Part shown: positions 1 through 9,164 of the stretch, piece by piece
How positions within the stretch are numbered: position 1 is the first letter of the stretch
Layout of the letters: every line of letters begins with the position of its first letter
DNA from: Paracoccaceae bacterium
Lineage (GTDB): Bacteria > Pseudomonadota > Alphaproteobacteria > Rhodobacterales > Rhodobacteraceae
Length of the DNA: 34,683 bases
NCBI GenBank assembly: GCA_011389685.1
Contig: JAABTV010000040.1
Location: forward strand, 1 to 34,683
Direction of reading: 5' to 3'
The notes under the pieces: model-generated
Database searches by the model: none
What the model was told of the DNA's origin: nothing
What the model saw: the letters and a program-made list of their open reading frames with translations, nothing else
Position numbers and translations under genes: made by a program

Positions 1-951
1 GGACACCTCTCGACGGCCCACGACATGACCATGCTCGGCCGGCAACTGCTTTTCGACTTCCCGCAATATTACAACCTGTTCTCGCGCCGTTCGACCCATG
101 CCGGGATCAAGGAAGTGGCCAATACCAACCGCCGCTTTCTCGCCGCTTACAAGGGCGCCGACGGGATCAAGACGGGCTATACCAACGCCGCCGGTTTCAA
201 CCTCGTCGCATCGGCCGAACGCGGCAACACCCGCATCATCGCCACCGTGTTCGGCGGACGCTCGACCGCATCGCGCAACGCCAAGGTGGCCGAACTTCTG
301 GACCTCGGCTTTCGAAGGGCGCCCTCGAGCGCGCCCCTGCGCAAACCACCCCGGCCGGTCTATGCCGGCACACCTGACGGCGAACCGGCGCCGGGCGCGG
401 CGGGCAAGACGATTCGCCTCGTGACAGCAGTCAAGAAAAGCCTGCGCCCCATGGCGCGTCCCGGAAGCATCCTCCCCGATCCGGTGCTCGTGGCCGTCAA
501 GGACGACATAACCGACGCCCTGAGCGAGGCACAAGCCACCCGGATCGCCCAGGGATCGACCGCGCCATCCGCGGCGTCCGCACCTTCCACACCCGCCGCG
601 ACGCCAAAGGCCCGGCCCGACGACCTGGTTCTTGCCAGCACCGCGCCGGACGATGCAGCCGCCGCGACACCCGAACCCGAGCCCGAAATCGTCACCCGCG
701 TCTCGACCGCGGGCGGGCGGCATTGGGGCATAAACCTGGGCCGCTATTCCAATCAGTATCAAGCCGAGAAGGTGCTGTTGCAGATCGCGCTCAAGGAAAT
801 GGAAACGCTCGACGGATCGCTGCGCAAGGTGGTTCGGCGCAGCTCCGGCTTTGACGCGAATTTCATGGGATTGAACCGCGACTCGGCCGAACTCGCCTGT
901 CGCAGGCTTCAGGCGCGCAACATCAACTGCTTCATGATCGGCCCCGGCTGA
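1..951 (+). CDS. D-alanyl-D-alanine carboxypeptidase (S11 family) with C-terminal SPOR domain, 5' end missing
   Basis: The gene enters from outside the window: frame 1 is open from base 1 (GHLSTAHDM...), so the ATG at 25 is internal. Family S11 enzymes trim the terminal D-Ala of peptidoglycan stem peptides in the periplasm. Visible family marks are STAHDM near the start and the KTG triad inside DGIKTGYTNAAGFN; the SxxK and SxN catalytic motifs would lie upstream of the window. A low-complexity Ala/Pro/Glu-rich linker follows, and the last roughly 80 residues (from HWGINLGRYSNQYQAEKVL) look like a SPOR domain, which binds denuded glycan strands at the septum. This fusion is common in alphaproteobacteria. 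It ends about 60 bases before the stop of the convergent ccoS. Family assignment is firm; the exact paralogue (dacA/C/F-like) cannot be told. Confidence 0.9.
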   Translation, partial: GHLSTAHDMTMLGRQLLFDFPQYYNLFSRRSTHAGIKEVANTNRRFLAAYKGADGIKTGYTNAAGFNLVASAERGNTRIIATVFGGRSTASRNAKVAELLDLGFRRAPSSAPLRKPPRPVYAGTPDGEPAPGAAGKTIRLVTAVKKSLRPMARPGSILPDPVLVAVKDDITDALSEAQATRIAQGSTAPSAASAPSTPAATPKARPDDLVLASTAPDDAAAATPEPEPEIVTRVSTAGGRHWGINLGRYSNQYQAEKVLLQIALKEMETLDGSLRKVVRRSSGFDANFMGLNRDSAELACRRLQARNINCFMIGPG

Positions 952-1012
952 GTCCGGCCGGGTCCAGGTTTCACCGGGGTTTCGGCCCGCTCAGGGCGCC
1001 CCATGACTGGCG

Positions 1013-1171
1013 TCACTGCTTGGGCTTGTCGTCATATTGATCCGACAGGATGCGCCGGGCATCGCCTTCGGGGTCATCATACTGGTTGCTGCGCACCGTG
1101 AAGACGAAAAACAACAGCCCGATCCCGCCAAGGATCAGGGAGATCGGAATCAGGACCGTCAGGATATTCAT
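1013..1171 (-). CDS. ccoS: CcoS, cbb3-type cytochrome oxidase maturation protein
   Basis: This short gene encodes 52 residues. The protein begins MNILTVLIPISLILGGIGLL, a single membrane helix, followed by a short charged tail with the SNQYDDPEGDARRIL stretch typical of CcoS. CcoS is needed to insert haem and copper cofactors into the CcoN subunit of cbb3 oxidase. It is the last gene of ccoGHIS; its ATG lies three bases after the ccoI stop, so the two are probably translationally coupled. Length and sequence match the family well. Confidence 0.93.
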   Translation of the reverse strand: MNILTVLIPISLILGGIGLLFFVFTVRSNQYDDPEGDARRILSDQYDDKPKQ

Positions 1172-1174
1172 GCC

Positions 1175-3361
1175 TCACCTCAGCCGCAGCGCGTTGAGCG
1201 AGACCGTAATCGAAGAGGCCGACATCGCCAAGGCCGCAATCAACGGCGTGGCGAAGCCCGCCACCGCAAGCGGCACCGCGATCACGTTGTAAAGCGTGGC
1301 GATGCGGAAATTCTCGCGAATCCGGCGAATCGCCGAACCGGCGGTCCGGAGCGCGTCGGCAATCGGGCTCAGATCGCCACCCAGAAGCACGATATCGCTC
1401 GCCACCCGCGCCGCATCGAGCGCGCTGGCCGGCGAGATCGAGACATGCGCCGCCGCCAGCGCCGCCGTATCGTTGAGCCCGTCCCCCACCATCAGGACAT
1501 GCCGCCCTTCGTGCGCCATGGCCTGCACCCGCGCCGCCTTGTCTGCGGGCAGCGCCTCGGCCACCCAATGTGGAATGCCCAGACGGCGGGCCATGTCCTC
1601 GACCGCCGGGGTGCTGTCGCCCGACATCAGGTAAACATCCTTGCCCGCATCCTTCAGCGCCGCAATCGCCGCTTCGGCGCCCTCGCGCAGCCGGTCGGTG
1701 AATTCGAACGCCTGCGGCGCCTCATCGCCGACCCTGAGCCATGCCGCGGTGCGCGCAAGCCGTGGCGCCTCGACCCAGGCCGCACGCCCAAGGCGCACCT
1801 CGCGTCCCTGCCAGCACCCGCGCGCGCCATAGCCCGGAACCTCGGTGATATCCTCGACCTGCGCCGACTCGAACCCCGCCGCACGGGCCGCCGCGGCGAG
1901 CGACACCGAAAGCGGATGCGACGACCCCTGCGCCAGTGCCAGCGCGATCCCGATATCCCGGCTGCTGACCTGATCGAGATTCATCACCTCGGGCGTGCCG
2001 GCAGTCAGCGTTCCGGTCTTGTCGAAGACCACCGTATCGACCTGCGCCAGCCGTTCGAGCGCAGTGGAATGCTTGATCAGCATGCCACGCCGAAACAGCC
2101 GTCCCGAGGCGGCGGTGGTCACCGCCGGCACGGCAAGGCCCAGCGCGCAGGGGCAGGTGATGATCAGCACCGCCGCCGCGATATTGAGCGCGGTGCGCAT
2201 GTCGAACGTGTAGAGATACCAGCCGACGAAGGCGAGCGCCGAAAGGATATGAACCCCCGGCGCATAGAGTTTCGCGGCACTGTCGGCCAGCGAGGTATAG
2301 CGCGACCGCCCCGATTCCGCGATCGCGACCAGATCGGCCATGCGGTGCAGCGACGTGTCCTCGCCGACCGCCGTGGCGCGGATCGTCAGCGGCCCGGTCA
2401 GGTTGACCTCGCCGGCCGACACCGCCTGCCCCGGCCCGCCGAAAACCGGGATCGTCTCGCCGGTCAGAAGGCTGCGGTCGATCTCCGAGCGCCCCTCGAC
2501 GATCTCGCCGTCCACCGGCATCCGCCCGCCCGGCCGCACCAGGATCATGTCACCCACGGCGAGTTCGGACACCGCGACCTGGCGTTCCTCGCCCGCCTCG
2601 ACGCGAATCGCGCGGGGCACCTCCAGCGCGGCCAGTTCCTCGGCTGCGGACCGCGCGATGGCCCGCGTGCGATGATCGAGATAGCGCCCCGCCAGCAGGA
2701 AAAAGGTCAGCGCCAGCGCCGCGTCGAAATAGGCATGTTCACCCGAAAGCGAAGTCTCCCACAGCGACGTCACCAGCGCCAGCACGATGGCCAGCGTGAT
2801 CGGCACATCCATGTTGAGCCGCCCGTGTTTCAGAACCGCCCAGGCGCTGCGAAAGAACGGTTGGCCGGAAAAGGCGATGGTCGGCAGGGCAATCGCGGCA
2901 CTGATCCAGTGGAACATGTCACGGGTGGCATCCGCCGCCCCCGACCAGACCGACACCGACAGCAGCATCACGTTCATCGACGCGAAACCCGCGACCGCCA
3001 GCCGCATCAGCAATTCGCGCCCGGCCTTGTCGGTCTCGGTCGCCGAAAGCGTGCCGGCATCCAGCTCGTGCGCCTCGTATCCGATGCGATCGAGCACTTG
3101 CACCAGTTCCTCGGGCATGACCTCCGAGGCCGCCTCGACCGTGGCGCGCTTGAGGGTCAGGTTGACCCGCGCGCTCTGGACTCCGGGATGCGCCGCCAGC
3201 GCCTCTTCGATGGCGTTGATACAGGCCGCGCAATGCACCCCGGGCACCGACAGGGCGATGCGCACGTCCTTCTGCGCCGCCTGTTCGGCCAGCGCCTCGG
3301 CGGCGGGGGCCGCGCTACAGGCCGGGCAGGCCGAGATGTTGGGGCGCATGGTTGCGGTCAT
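1175..3361 (-). CDS. ccoI: CcoI, copper-transporting P1B-type ATPase for cbb3 oxidase assembly
   Basis: A 728-residue heavy-metal P-type ATPase that moves copper across the inner membrane for building the CcoN haem-copper centre. The N-terminus has a CPAC pair (C12, C15) and an HMA domain with GVHCAAC (C44, C47). The membrane metal site CPC is seen in ITCPCALGL, the phosphorylation site in DKTGTLT, the actuator loop in SLLTGE, and the hinge in MVGDGLND. It sits between ccoH and ccoS as in other FixGHIS/RdxBHIS clusters, 11 bases after the ccoH stop. The ATG at 3361 is preceded by an AGGA; a second ATG four codons in is also possible. No truncation is seen. Confidence 0.95.
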   Translation of the reverse strand: MTATMRPNISACPACSAAPAAEALAEQAAQKDVRIALSVPGVHCAACINAIEEALAAHPGVQSARVNLTLKRATVEAASEVMPEELVQVLDRIGYEAHELDAGTLSATETDKAGRELLMRLAVAGFASMNVMLLSVSVWSGAADATRDMFHWISAAIALPTIAFSGQPFFRSAWAVLKHGRLNMDVPITLAIVLALVTSLWETSLSGEHAYFDAALALTFFLLAGRYLDHRTRAIARSAAEELAALEVPRAIRVEAGEERQVAVSELAVGDMILVRPGGRMPVDGEIVEGRSEIDRSLLTGETIPVFGGPGQAVSAGEVNLTGPLTIRATAVGEDTSLHRMADLVAIAESGRSRYTSLADSAAKLYAPGVHILSALAFVGWYLYTFDMRTALNIAAAVLIITCPCALGLAVPAVTTAASGRLFRRGMLIKHSTALERLAQVDTVVFDKTGTLTAGTPEVMNLDQVSSRDIGIALALAQGSSHPLSVSLAAAARAAGFESAQVEDITEVPGYGARGCWQGREVRLGRAAWVEAPRLARTAAWLRVGDEAPQAFEFTDRLREGAEAAIAALKDAGKDVYLMSGDSTPAVEDMARRLGIPHWVAEALPADKAARVQAMAHEGRHVLMVGDGLNDTAALAAAHVSISPASALDAARVASDIVLLGGDLSPIADALRTAGSAIRRIRENFRIATLYNVIAVPLAVAGFATPLIAALAMSASSITVSLNALRLR

Positions 3362-3372
3362 CGCAGCAATTC

Positions 3373-3834
3373 CTACCTCATCACCCGCACCTTGAGCCGC
3401 TGGCGATACTCGGTCCCGTCCTCGGCCGTGGCCATCATTCGAAGATCCCAGTTGCCATCCTCGATATCCACCGGCGCGACATAGGCCGTTCCGTCAAACA
3501 CGAAATCGGGCTCGCTGTCTGCCTTGACATGGGTCGGGCGACCCAGCAGGGCGTTCAGGTCCTGCACCTCGACCGGCCTGCCCGCCGCATCGGTGATCGA
3601 CAGCGTCAGCACACCATCGGCCTGTTGCGCCGAAACGCGCCAGCCCAGCGCCTCCTGCGCGGCGCGACGCTCGTCGAAATTCTGGCTGGCGACGTAAGAA
3701 TTCCTCACCTCGAGCCCCGGAAACGTGCTCACCGCGCTATAGGCCAGGAAAAGATTGACCCCGATGATCAGCCCGAAAGCCGCAACAAACCCGATCAGAA
3801 CGTGCTTGCCGGTGATCTGGCGTTCTTTGGACAT
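3373..3834 (-). CDS. ccoH: CcoH/FixH family cbb3 oxidase assembly protein
   Basis: This 153-residue protein has one N-terminal membrane helix (about residues 12-33, HVLIGFVAAFGLIIGVNLFL) and a periplasmic domain with the FixH-like pattern TFPGLEVRNSYVASQNF and LGWRV. FixH/CcoH stabilises the cbb3 complex during assembly. I chose the ATG at 3834 over the in-frame TTG one codon earlier: the ATG shares its A with the ccoG stop (TGATG) and follows a GAAGGGA ribosome-binding site five bases upstream. It is therefore translationally coupled to ccoG. Confidence 0.92.
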   Translation of the reverse strand: MSKERQITGKHVLIGFVAAFGLIIGVNLFLAYSAVSTFPGLEVRNSYVASQNFDERRAAQEALGWRVSAQQADGVLTLSITDAAGRPVEVQDLNALLGRPTHVKADSEPDFVFDGTAYVAPVDIEDGNWDLRMMATAEDGTEYRQRLKVRVMR

Positions 3835-5270
3835 CAATTTCCCTTCCCGTTGAAGACCGTATCCCTGAAGGCCCGATCACCACTGTTAACATCTTCGACC
3901 CAGAACCGGAACTCGGTCCGGTCGCTCACCGCCGGCCCCGACCCGTTGGGCGCCACCACATAGGCCCGGACAGGCAACGCGGTGTCGGCCGGCACGTTCA
4001 GGGTTTGCCCGTCGGCCCCCTCGATCTCGACGCTCAGGGCCGGATTTCCCGTGACCGAAAGCACGAAAGGCCGTTCCTCACCATGCTTGTTGCGCAGCTT
4101 GATCTCATAGGTGTTGCGGATCGACCCGTCGGACATGGTCACATAGGTCGGGTTGCGCACCGGCGCGACGGTCATGTCGATATCGGTACGGATGAACAGC
4201 GCCACCAGAAGGCCCACCCCCACCAGCGCCCACAGCCCGGTGTAGAGCAAGGTGCGCGGGCGGAAGACATGTTTCCAGATCGGTTTGGGCGGCTTGCCGG
4301 CGCGTTCGCGTTCCTCGTCGGTGAAGGCCATGTAATCGATCAACCCGCGCGGCTTGCCGATCTTGGCCATGACATCGTCGCAGGCGTCGATACAAAGCGC
4401 GCAGGTGATGCATTCGAGTTGCTGGCCGTCGCGGATGTCGATCCCCATCGGGCAGACATTGACGCAGGCCATGCAGTCGATGCAATCGCCCTGTGGCTCG
4501 CCGGCCTTGACGGCCTCGGAATGCTTGCGCGGCTCACCCCGCCATTCGCGATAGCCCACGGTCAGCGTGTCCTCGTCCATCATCGCCGCCTGAATCCGCG
4601 GCCACGGGCAGGCATAGATGCAGATCTGCTCGCGCGCGAAGCCGCCGAAAAAGAAGGTCGTGCCGGTCAGGATGGCGACCGTGGTATAGGCGATCGGATG
4701 CGCGTTGAGCGTGAAGAGATCGACGAACAGCGTCGGCGCATCGGCGAAATAGAACACCCACGCCCCGCCGGTCGCCATCGCGATCACCAGCCAGGTCACC
4801 CATTTGGTCAGCCGCAGCCGGGCCTTGCGCAGATCCCATTTCTTCTGCCGGTGCAGTCGCAGCCGCGCGTTGCGGTCGCCCTCGATCCAGCGTTCCACCA
4901 GGATGAACAGGTCGGTCCACACCGTCTGCGGGCAGGTATATCCGCACCAGACCCGACCCAGCGCCGAGGTGAACAGGAAAAGCCCCAACCCCGCCATCAC
5001 CAGCAGGCCGGCGATGAAATAGAACTCGTGCGGCCAGATCTCGATCCAGAAGAAATAGAACCGACGATTCGCCAGATCGAGCAGAACCGCCTGATCCGGC
5101 AGGCTCGGCCCCCGGTCCCACCTGATCCACGGCGTGAGGTAGTAAATCCCCAGGGTGACGATCATGATGATCCATTTGAGGTTGCGGAAATTGCCATAGA
5201 CCTTCTTGGGAAAGATCGGCTCGCGTGCAGCATAAAGCTGTTCTGGCTCGGCTTGGGACAACGGGTTCAC
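3834..5270 (-). CDS. ccoG: CcoG (FixG/RdxB family) polyferredoxin, copper reductase for cbb3 assembly
   Basis: A 478-residue membrane iron-sulphur protein and first gene of the ccoGHIS unit. N-terminal membrane helices include YYLTPWIRW and WPHEFYFIAGLL; the periplasmic VWCGYTCPQTVW motif is family-typical. Two 4Fe-4S sites are seen around residues 260-300 (CIDCMACVNVCP and CITCALCIDAC). A C-terminal immunoglobulin-like domain follows a last helix. The family reduces Cu(II) to Cu(I) for delivery to cbb3 oxidase. The start is a GTG at 5270; no ATG fits the family N-terminus. The GTG has only a poor, adjoining GGAG, while a better AAGGAG lies about 20 bases upstream, so initiation is somewhat uncertain. 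An FNR box lies 58 bases upstream. Confidence 0.93.
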   Translation of the reverse strand: MNPLSQAEPEQLYAAREPIFPKKVYGNFRNLKWIIMIVTLGIYYLTPWIRWDRGPSLPDQAVLLDLANRRFYFFWIEIWPHEFYFIAGLLVMAGLGLFLFTSALGRVWCGYTCPQTVWTDLFILVERWIEGDRNARLRLHRQKKWDLRKARLRLTKWVTWLVIAMATGGAWVFYFADAPTLFVDLFTLNAHPIAYTTVAILTGTTFFFGGFAREQICIYACPWPRIQAAMMDEDTLTVGYREWRGEPRKHSEAVKAGEPQGDCIDCMACVNVCPMGIDIRDGQQLECITCALCIDACDDVMAKIGKPRGLIDYMAFTDEERERAGKPPKPIWKHVFRPRTLLYTGLWALVGVGLLVALFIRTDIDMTVAPVRNPTYVTMSDGSIRNTYEIKLRNKHGEERPFVLSVTGNPALSVEIEGADGQTLNVPADTALPVRAYVVAPNGSGPAVSDRTEFRFWVEDVNSGDRAFRDTVFNGKGN

Positions 5271-5327
5271 TCCGGACTTCTGGACCTGTTCTAATGCTCC
5301 TTTTCACAGGAGCGGGTGCAGGCGACC

Positions 5328-5341
5328 TTGACCTGCATCAA
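5328..5341 (-). promoter_or_regulatory. FNR/FnrL box upstream of ccoG
   Basis: TTGACCTGCATCAA fits the TTGA-N6-TCAA FNR consensus and is identical at 13 of 14 positions to the box before ccoN. If FnrL binds at -41.5, transcription of ccoGHIS would begin near 5293, giving a short leader before the GTG at 5270. Low-oxygen activation is an inference from the site and the nearby fnrL gene. Confidence 0.85.
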
Positions 5342-5442
5342 ATACTGCATTTAATAATCATCTATTGGCAAGGAACGCATCCGCGACCTTTTGCCCGACA
5401 TGGAACTCCCCTCGGTGTTTCAGGGGTATTCGGTCGACATGC

Positions 5443-5477
5443 GGTGCCAGTCACCTTGTCGATGCAAGGGTGGCACC
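5443..5477. other. Imperfect hairpin in the ccoP-ccoG intergenic region
   Basis: GGTGCC at 5443 pairs with GGCACC at 5472, and the inner arms CACCTTG and CAAGGGTG continue the stem with a small bulge. It lies between the ccoP stop and the ccoG promoter and is distal to the GC-rich hairpin at 5526. It could aid termination of ccoNOQP or be a processed structure. Confidence 0.35.
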
Positions 5478-5525
5478 GGCCTTCCAGGAAACGCGCGAAC
5501 AGGACGGAAGGGCCGGTGCCGTATC

Positions 5526-5545
5526 CCGGGGGCCAAGGCCCCCGG
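5526..5545 (-). terminator. GC-rich hairpin after ccoP
   Basis: CCGGGGGCC and GGCCCCCGG form a perfect nine-base-pair stem around AA, about 11 bases past the ccoP stop. No T-run follows on the minus strand, so it is not a canonical intrinsic terminator; it may stabilise the 3' end of ccoNOQP or pause polymerase before the ccoG promoter. Confidence 0.5.
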
Positions 5546-5555
5546 AATTCTTTGT

Positions 5556-6437
5556 TCATTCACCGCCGCCCAACTGGTGGACATAGGTGGCAACGGCGCG
5601 GATCTCCGCCTCGCTCAGGCGGTCCTGCCATTGCGGCATGTTGCCATAACGCGAATTCCACACCGTCTCGCGGATGGTCTCGTAATCCCCGCCATAAAGC
5701 CAGATCGCATCGGCCAGGTTGGGCGCCCCCACAAAGGGGTCGCCGCCGCCATTGTCGCGATGACAGGCCGCGCAATTGTCGAGATAGACCTCTTCTCCGG
5801 CCTCGACCAGCGATGCGTCCTTGGGCTCGCCCGACATCGACATCACGTAGTTGACCACCTGTTCGACCTGCTCTTCCTCAAGCAGCCCATCGGCGCCAAA
5901 GGCGGGCATTTCCGAGACGCGGGCATAATCCTCGTCGGTCTCGGGATTGCGGACCCCGACGCGGATCGTGGTGTGAATATCCTCGATCGTGCCCCCCCAG
6001 AGCCAGGCGTCGTCCTGAAGGTTGGGATAGCCCTTCGCCCCGGCCGCGCCCGAGCCATGGCACTGGGCGCACCATGTCTGATAGATCGCCGCACCGGACG
6101 AGCGGGCATAGGCATAAAGCTCGCTGTCGGTATCTTCCACGAAAGAGGCCAGTTCGACCTCTTCCAGCGCGGTGTTCTTGGGCGCGTTGCGCTCGGCCAC
6201 CGTTTCGATCTCATCGGCCACATTGGCGCGGGTGGACCAGTTCAACAGCCCCGACGTCGCCTGGTTGATCCCCGGCCATGCGGGATAGGCGATGGTATAG
6301 CCGATCCCCCAGATGATGGTCGCGTAGAAGACCCAGACCCACCATTTCGGGAGCGGATTGTTGTATTCCTCGATCCCGTCCCAGCTATGGCCAGTGGTTT
6401 CGACGTCGTCTTTCTTCTTTTCAGGTTGCTTGGCCAT
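5556..6437 (-). CDS. ccoP: CcoP, dihaem cytochrome c subunit of cbb3 oxidase
   Basis: A 293-residue subunit III of the cbb3-type oxidase. An N-terminal cytoplasmic segment (HSWDGIEEYNNPLPKWW) precedes one membrane helix at about residues 33-52. Two class I cytochrome c domains follow, with haem sites CAQCH at 123-127 and CAACH at 222-226, and Met ligand candidates in SEMPAF and YGNMPQW. It passes electrons from soluble or anchored c-type cytochromes towards CcoO and CcoN. It is the last gene of ccoNOQP, starting three bases after ccoQ. Length and motifs are normal. Confidence 0.97.
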   Translation of the reverse strand: MAKQPEKKKDDVETTGHSWDGIEEYNNPLPKWWVWVFYATIIWGIGYTIAYPAWPGINQATSGLLNWSTRANVADEIETVAERNAPKNTALEEVELASFVEDTDSELYAYARSSGAAIYQTWCAQCHGSGAAGAKGYPNLQDDAWLWGGTIEDIHTTIRVGVRNPETDEDYARVSEMPAFGADGLLEEEQVEQVVNYVMSMSGEPKDASLVEAGEEVYLDNCAACHRDNGGGDPFVGAPNLADAIWLYGGDYETIRETVWNSRYGNMPQWQDRLSEAEIRAVATYVHQLGGGE

Positions 6438-6440
6438 GTC

Positions 6441-6632
6441 TTACGACTCCTCGGGCTGCCGCTCGGGGGCGGGCTTGTCTTCATGCCGGAACGGGATGTT
6501 GGCCACGTCCTGATAGGTCTTCGTGCTTCCCGGCCGGAACAGCACCCAAAGGACCATCCCGACAAAGAACGTGAACAGCGCAAGCAACATCCAGCTGTCG
6601 GCGAACTGTCGCAAAAGGGAATAGGTTTCCAT
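6441..6632 (-). CDS. ccoQ: CcoQ, small subunit of cbb3 oxidase
   Basis: A 63-residue protein with one membrane helix (about residues 15-34, WMLLALFTFFVGMVLWVLF) and a polar tail with the FixQ/CcoQ-like RPGSTKTYQDVANIPF. CcoQ stabilises the assembled cbb3 complex; in Rhodobacter it has also been linked to redox signalling. It sits 14 bases after ccoO and three before ccoP, the standard N-O-Q-P order. Confidence 0.94.
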   Translation of the reverse strand: METYSLLRQFADSWMLLALFTFFVGMVLWVLFRPGSTKTYQDVANIPFRHEDKPAPERQPEES

Positions 6633-6646
6633 TGTCGCCCCCTTCC

Positions 6647-7375
6647 TTACCGTGTGCCGCTGTGCTCGAAGGTCGAGAAATCGACCAGCGTGCCCAGCAT
6701 CTGCATATAGGCGATCAGCGCATCCATCTCCGTGATGCCCGGCGCCCCGTCGAAATTGCGCACATTGACCTTCTCGCCATAGCGCTCCAGCAACCCGTCG
6801 AAATCGCTGTCGGGATCGGCCTGCGCGGTGAAATCGGCCCGCGCATTCTCGATCATCTCGTCGGAATAGGGCACCCCGACGAACCGGTGCGTCCTCAGGC
6901 TGTCGGCGATGTATTCCCCGTCGATCGGCGTGCGCCCGAGGAAGGAATATTTCGGCATCACCGATTCCGGCACCACCGATTGCGGGTTACTGAAATGGTC
7001 CACATGCCAGTCATCCGAATAGCGGCCACCGACGCGGGCAAGATCCGGCCCGGTGCGCTTGGATCCCCACTGGAACGGATGATCATACTTGCTTTCAGCC
7101 GCCAGGCTGTAGTGGCCATAGCGTTCGACCTCGTCGCGCATCGGGCGGATCATCTGGCTGTGACAGACATAACACCCTTCACGGACATAGATGTCGCGCC
7201 CGGCCAGTTCGAGCGGGGTGTAGGGGCGCATGCCCTCCACATCCTCGATCGTGTTCTCCAGCCAGAACAGCGGTGCGATCTGCACGATGCCGCCGATGGT
7301 CACCACCAGAAAGGCAAAGATGGCCAAAAGCGTGACGTTCTTCTCAAGAACCTTGTGTTTTTCGAGAATTGCCAT
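6647..7375 (-). CDS. ccoO: CcoO, monohaem cytochrome c subunit of cbb3 oxidase
   Basis: A 242-residue subunit II. An N-terminal membrane anchor (about residues 13-34) is followed by a haem c site CYVCH at 68-72 within the conserved [20 protein letters not shown], and a Met ligand candidate in [10 protein letters not shown]. It carries electrons from CcoP to the CcoN haem b. The gene starts 14 bases after the ccoN stop. Family fit is complete. Confidence 0.97.
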   Translation of the reverse strand: MAILEKHKVLEKNVTLLAIFAFLVVTIGGIVQIAPLFWLENTIEDVEGMRPYTPLELAGRDIYVREGCYVCHSQMIRPMRDEVERYGHYSLAAESKYDHPFQWGSKRTGPDLARVGGRYSDDWHVDHFSNPQSVVPESVMPKYSFLGRTPIDGEYIADSLRTHRFVGVPYSDEMIENARADFTAQADPDSDFDGLLERYGEKVNVRNFDGAPGITEMDALIAYMQMLGTLVDFSTFEHSGTR

Positions 7376-7389
7376 TTGTCCGGCCCTCC

Positions 7390-8994
7390 TTATTCAGCCG
7401 GAACGACGTGGTTCGTGGCTTCGACAGCCGGCGAACGCTTCACAGTCATCCAGAGGTTGTAACACATGATGATGCCACCGGTGAGGTAAAGCGCCCCGCC
7501 CAGTCCGCGCACCACATACATCGGCAATTTCGCGGCCACGGTATCGGCGAACGAGTTCACGAGGTAACCGTTGGCATCCACTTCGCGCCACATCAGGCCC
7601 TCCATGATCCCCGTCACCCACATCGAGGCAGCGTAGAGGATGATGCCGATGGTGGCGAGCCAGAAATGCCAGCTGACCAGCGACAGGCTATAGAGCCGCT
7701 CGCGGTTCCAAAGGCGCGGCACCAGGAAGTAGAGCGCCCCGAAGGTGATCATCCCGTTCCAGCCCAGCGCGCCCGAATGCACGTGCCCGATGGTCCAGTC
7801 GGTGTAATGCGACAGCGAGTTGACCGCGCGGATCGACATCATCGGCCCTTCAAAGGTCGACATGCCGTAGAACCCGATCGAGATCACCATCATCCGGATG
7901 ATCGGATCGGTGCGCAGCTTGTCCCAGGCCCCCGACAGCGTCATCAGGCCGTTGATCATCCCGCCCCAGGACGGCATCCACAGCACGATCGAGAACACCA
8001 TGCCCAGCGTCGAGGCCCAGTCAGGCAACGCCGTGTAATGCAGGTGGTGCGGACCGGCCCAGATATAGATGAAGATCAGCGCCCAGAAGTGAATGATCGA
8101 TAGCTTGTAGCTGAAGATCGGCCGTTCGGCCTGTTTCGGCACGAAATAATACATCATGCCCAGGAACCCGGCGGTCAGGAAGAACCCCACCGCGTTGTGT
8201 CCATACCACCACTGCGTCATGGCGTCCTGCACACCGCTGAACACCTGCACCGATTTCGAGCCGAAGACCGAGACCGGAATGCTGAGGTTGTTGACCACGT
8301 GCAGCATCGCCACGGTGATGATGAAGGACAGGTAGAACCAGTTGGCCACATAGATATGCGGCTCCTTGCGCTTCATGAGCGTGCCGACAAAGACCAGAAG
8401 ATAGGCCACCCAGACGATGGTCAGCCACCAGTCCACATACCATTCCGGCTCGGCATATTCCTTCGACTGGGTCGCCCCCAGAAGGTAACCGGTCGCGGCC
8501 AGCACGATCACTAGCTGATAGCCCCAGAACACGAACCACACGAGGTTGCCGCCCCAGAGCCGCGCCGCGCTGGTGCGCTGCACGACATAGAACGAGGTGG
8601 TGATCAGCGCGGTGCCGCCAAAGGCGAAGATCACGGCGCTGGTATGCAGCGGCCGCAGGCGCCCGAAATTCAGATAGGGCTGCGCCCACTCGAAGTTGAG
8701 CACCGGAAAGGCGAGTTGAAACGCGATGGTCACACCGACCAGAAAGCCGACCACGCCCCAGAACGCGGTCAGGATCACGCCGGCGCGCACCGGCCCGTCC
8801 ATGTATTCACCCGAAAGATCGCCCACGGCGACCGCCTCGCCCGTGCGGCGCAACACCCACAGGAAAAGCCCCGCAGCGACCAGCGCCACGGTAAGCGCGT
8901 TGACCATATAGGCCACGTCACGTGCATAATTCGCTGCGATCAAGGCCAGCACCGTGATCACACCAAGCACGATCAGCTTGATATAGTTACCCAT
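7390..8994 (-). CDS. ccoN: CcoN, catalytic subunit I of cbb3-type cytochrome c oxidase
   Basis: The oxygen-reducing, proton-pumping subunit with low-spin haem b and the haem b3-CuB centre. It is strongly hydrophobic with about twelve or more helices. Conserved histidine-bearing stretches include [35 protein letters not shown] and [18 protein letters not shown]. The start was set at the ATG at 8994 (534 residues, MGNYIKLIV) rather than the in-frame start at 9021, because AGGGA lies six bases upstream of 8994 and the extra nine residues are atypical. It opens ccoNOQP, behind an FNR box 92 bases upstream. High oxygen affinity suits microaerobic growth. Confidence 0.97.
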   Translation of the reverse strand: MGNYIKLIVLGVITVLALIAANYARDVAYMVNALTVALVAAGLFLWVLRRTGEAVAVGDLSGEYMDGPVRAGVILTAFWGVVGFLVGVTIAFQLAFPVLNFEWAQPYLNFGRLRPLHTSAVIFAFGGTALITTSFYVVQRTSAARLWGGNLVWFVFWGYQLVIVLAATGYLLGATQSKEYAEPEWYVDWWLTIVWVAYLLVFVGTLMKRKEPHIYVANWFYLSFIITVAMLHVVNNLSIPVSVFGSKSVQVFSGVQDAMTQWWYGHNAVGFFLTAGFLGMMYYFVPKQAERPIFSYKLSIIHFWALIFIYIWAGPHHLHYTALPDWASTLGMVFSIVLWMPSWGGMINGLMTLSGAWDKLRTDPIIRMMVISIGFYGMSTFEGPMMSIRAVNSLSHYTDWTIGHVHSGALGWNGMITFGALYFLVPRLWNRERLYSLSLVSWHFWLATIGIILYAASMWVTGIMEGLMWREVDANGYLVNSFADTVAAKLPMYVVRGLGGALYLTGGIIMCYNLWMTVKRSPAVEATNHVVPAE

Positions 8995-9085
8995 TTTTCG
9001 TCCCTTTGTCTTGCCCAGCACGATTCGACCCGCCGCACCGGTGATGTGACTTCATGTTTAATGCGGCGCATCGCATATCGAAACC

Positions 9086-9099
9086 TTGATCTGCATCAA
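9086..9099. promoter_or_regulatory. FNR/FnrL box shared by ccoN and the universal stress gene
   Basis: TTGATCTGCATCAA is a near-perfect FNR site. It is almost exactly midway, 92 bases from the ccoN ATG and 91 from the usp ATG. With binding at -41.5, predicted start sites are about 9051 (minus) and 9134 (plus). Weak -10-like hexamers sit at the right spacing: CATTAA on the minus strand near 9063-9058 and TAGGAA on the plus strand at 9122-9127. Confidence 0.88.
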
Positions 9100-9164
9100 A
9101 AATATGGATCGAATTCCCTGATAGGAATGGAGGAGACGGCGACTTACTGTCGCTACACTTGCTC

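Noticed and set aside
1037-3484. 815-codon plus-strand open frame
   Set aside because: It is antisense to ccoI, which has every P-type ATPase motif. The translation is Arg/His/Gln-rich low-complexity sequence, as expected from the shadow frame of a high-GC gene.
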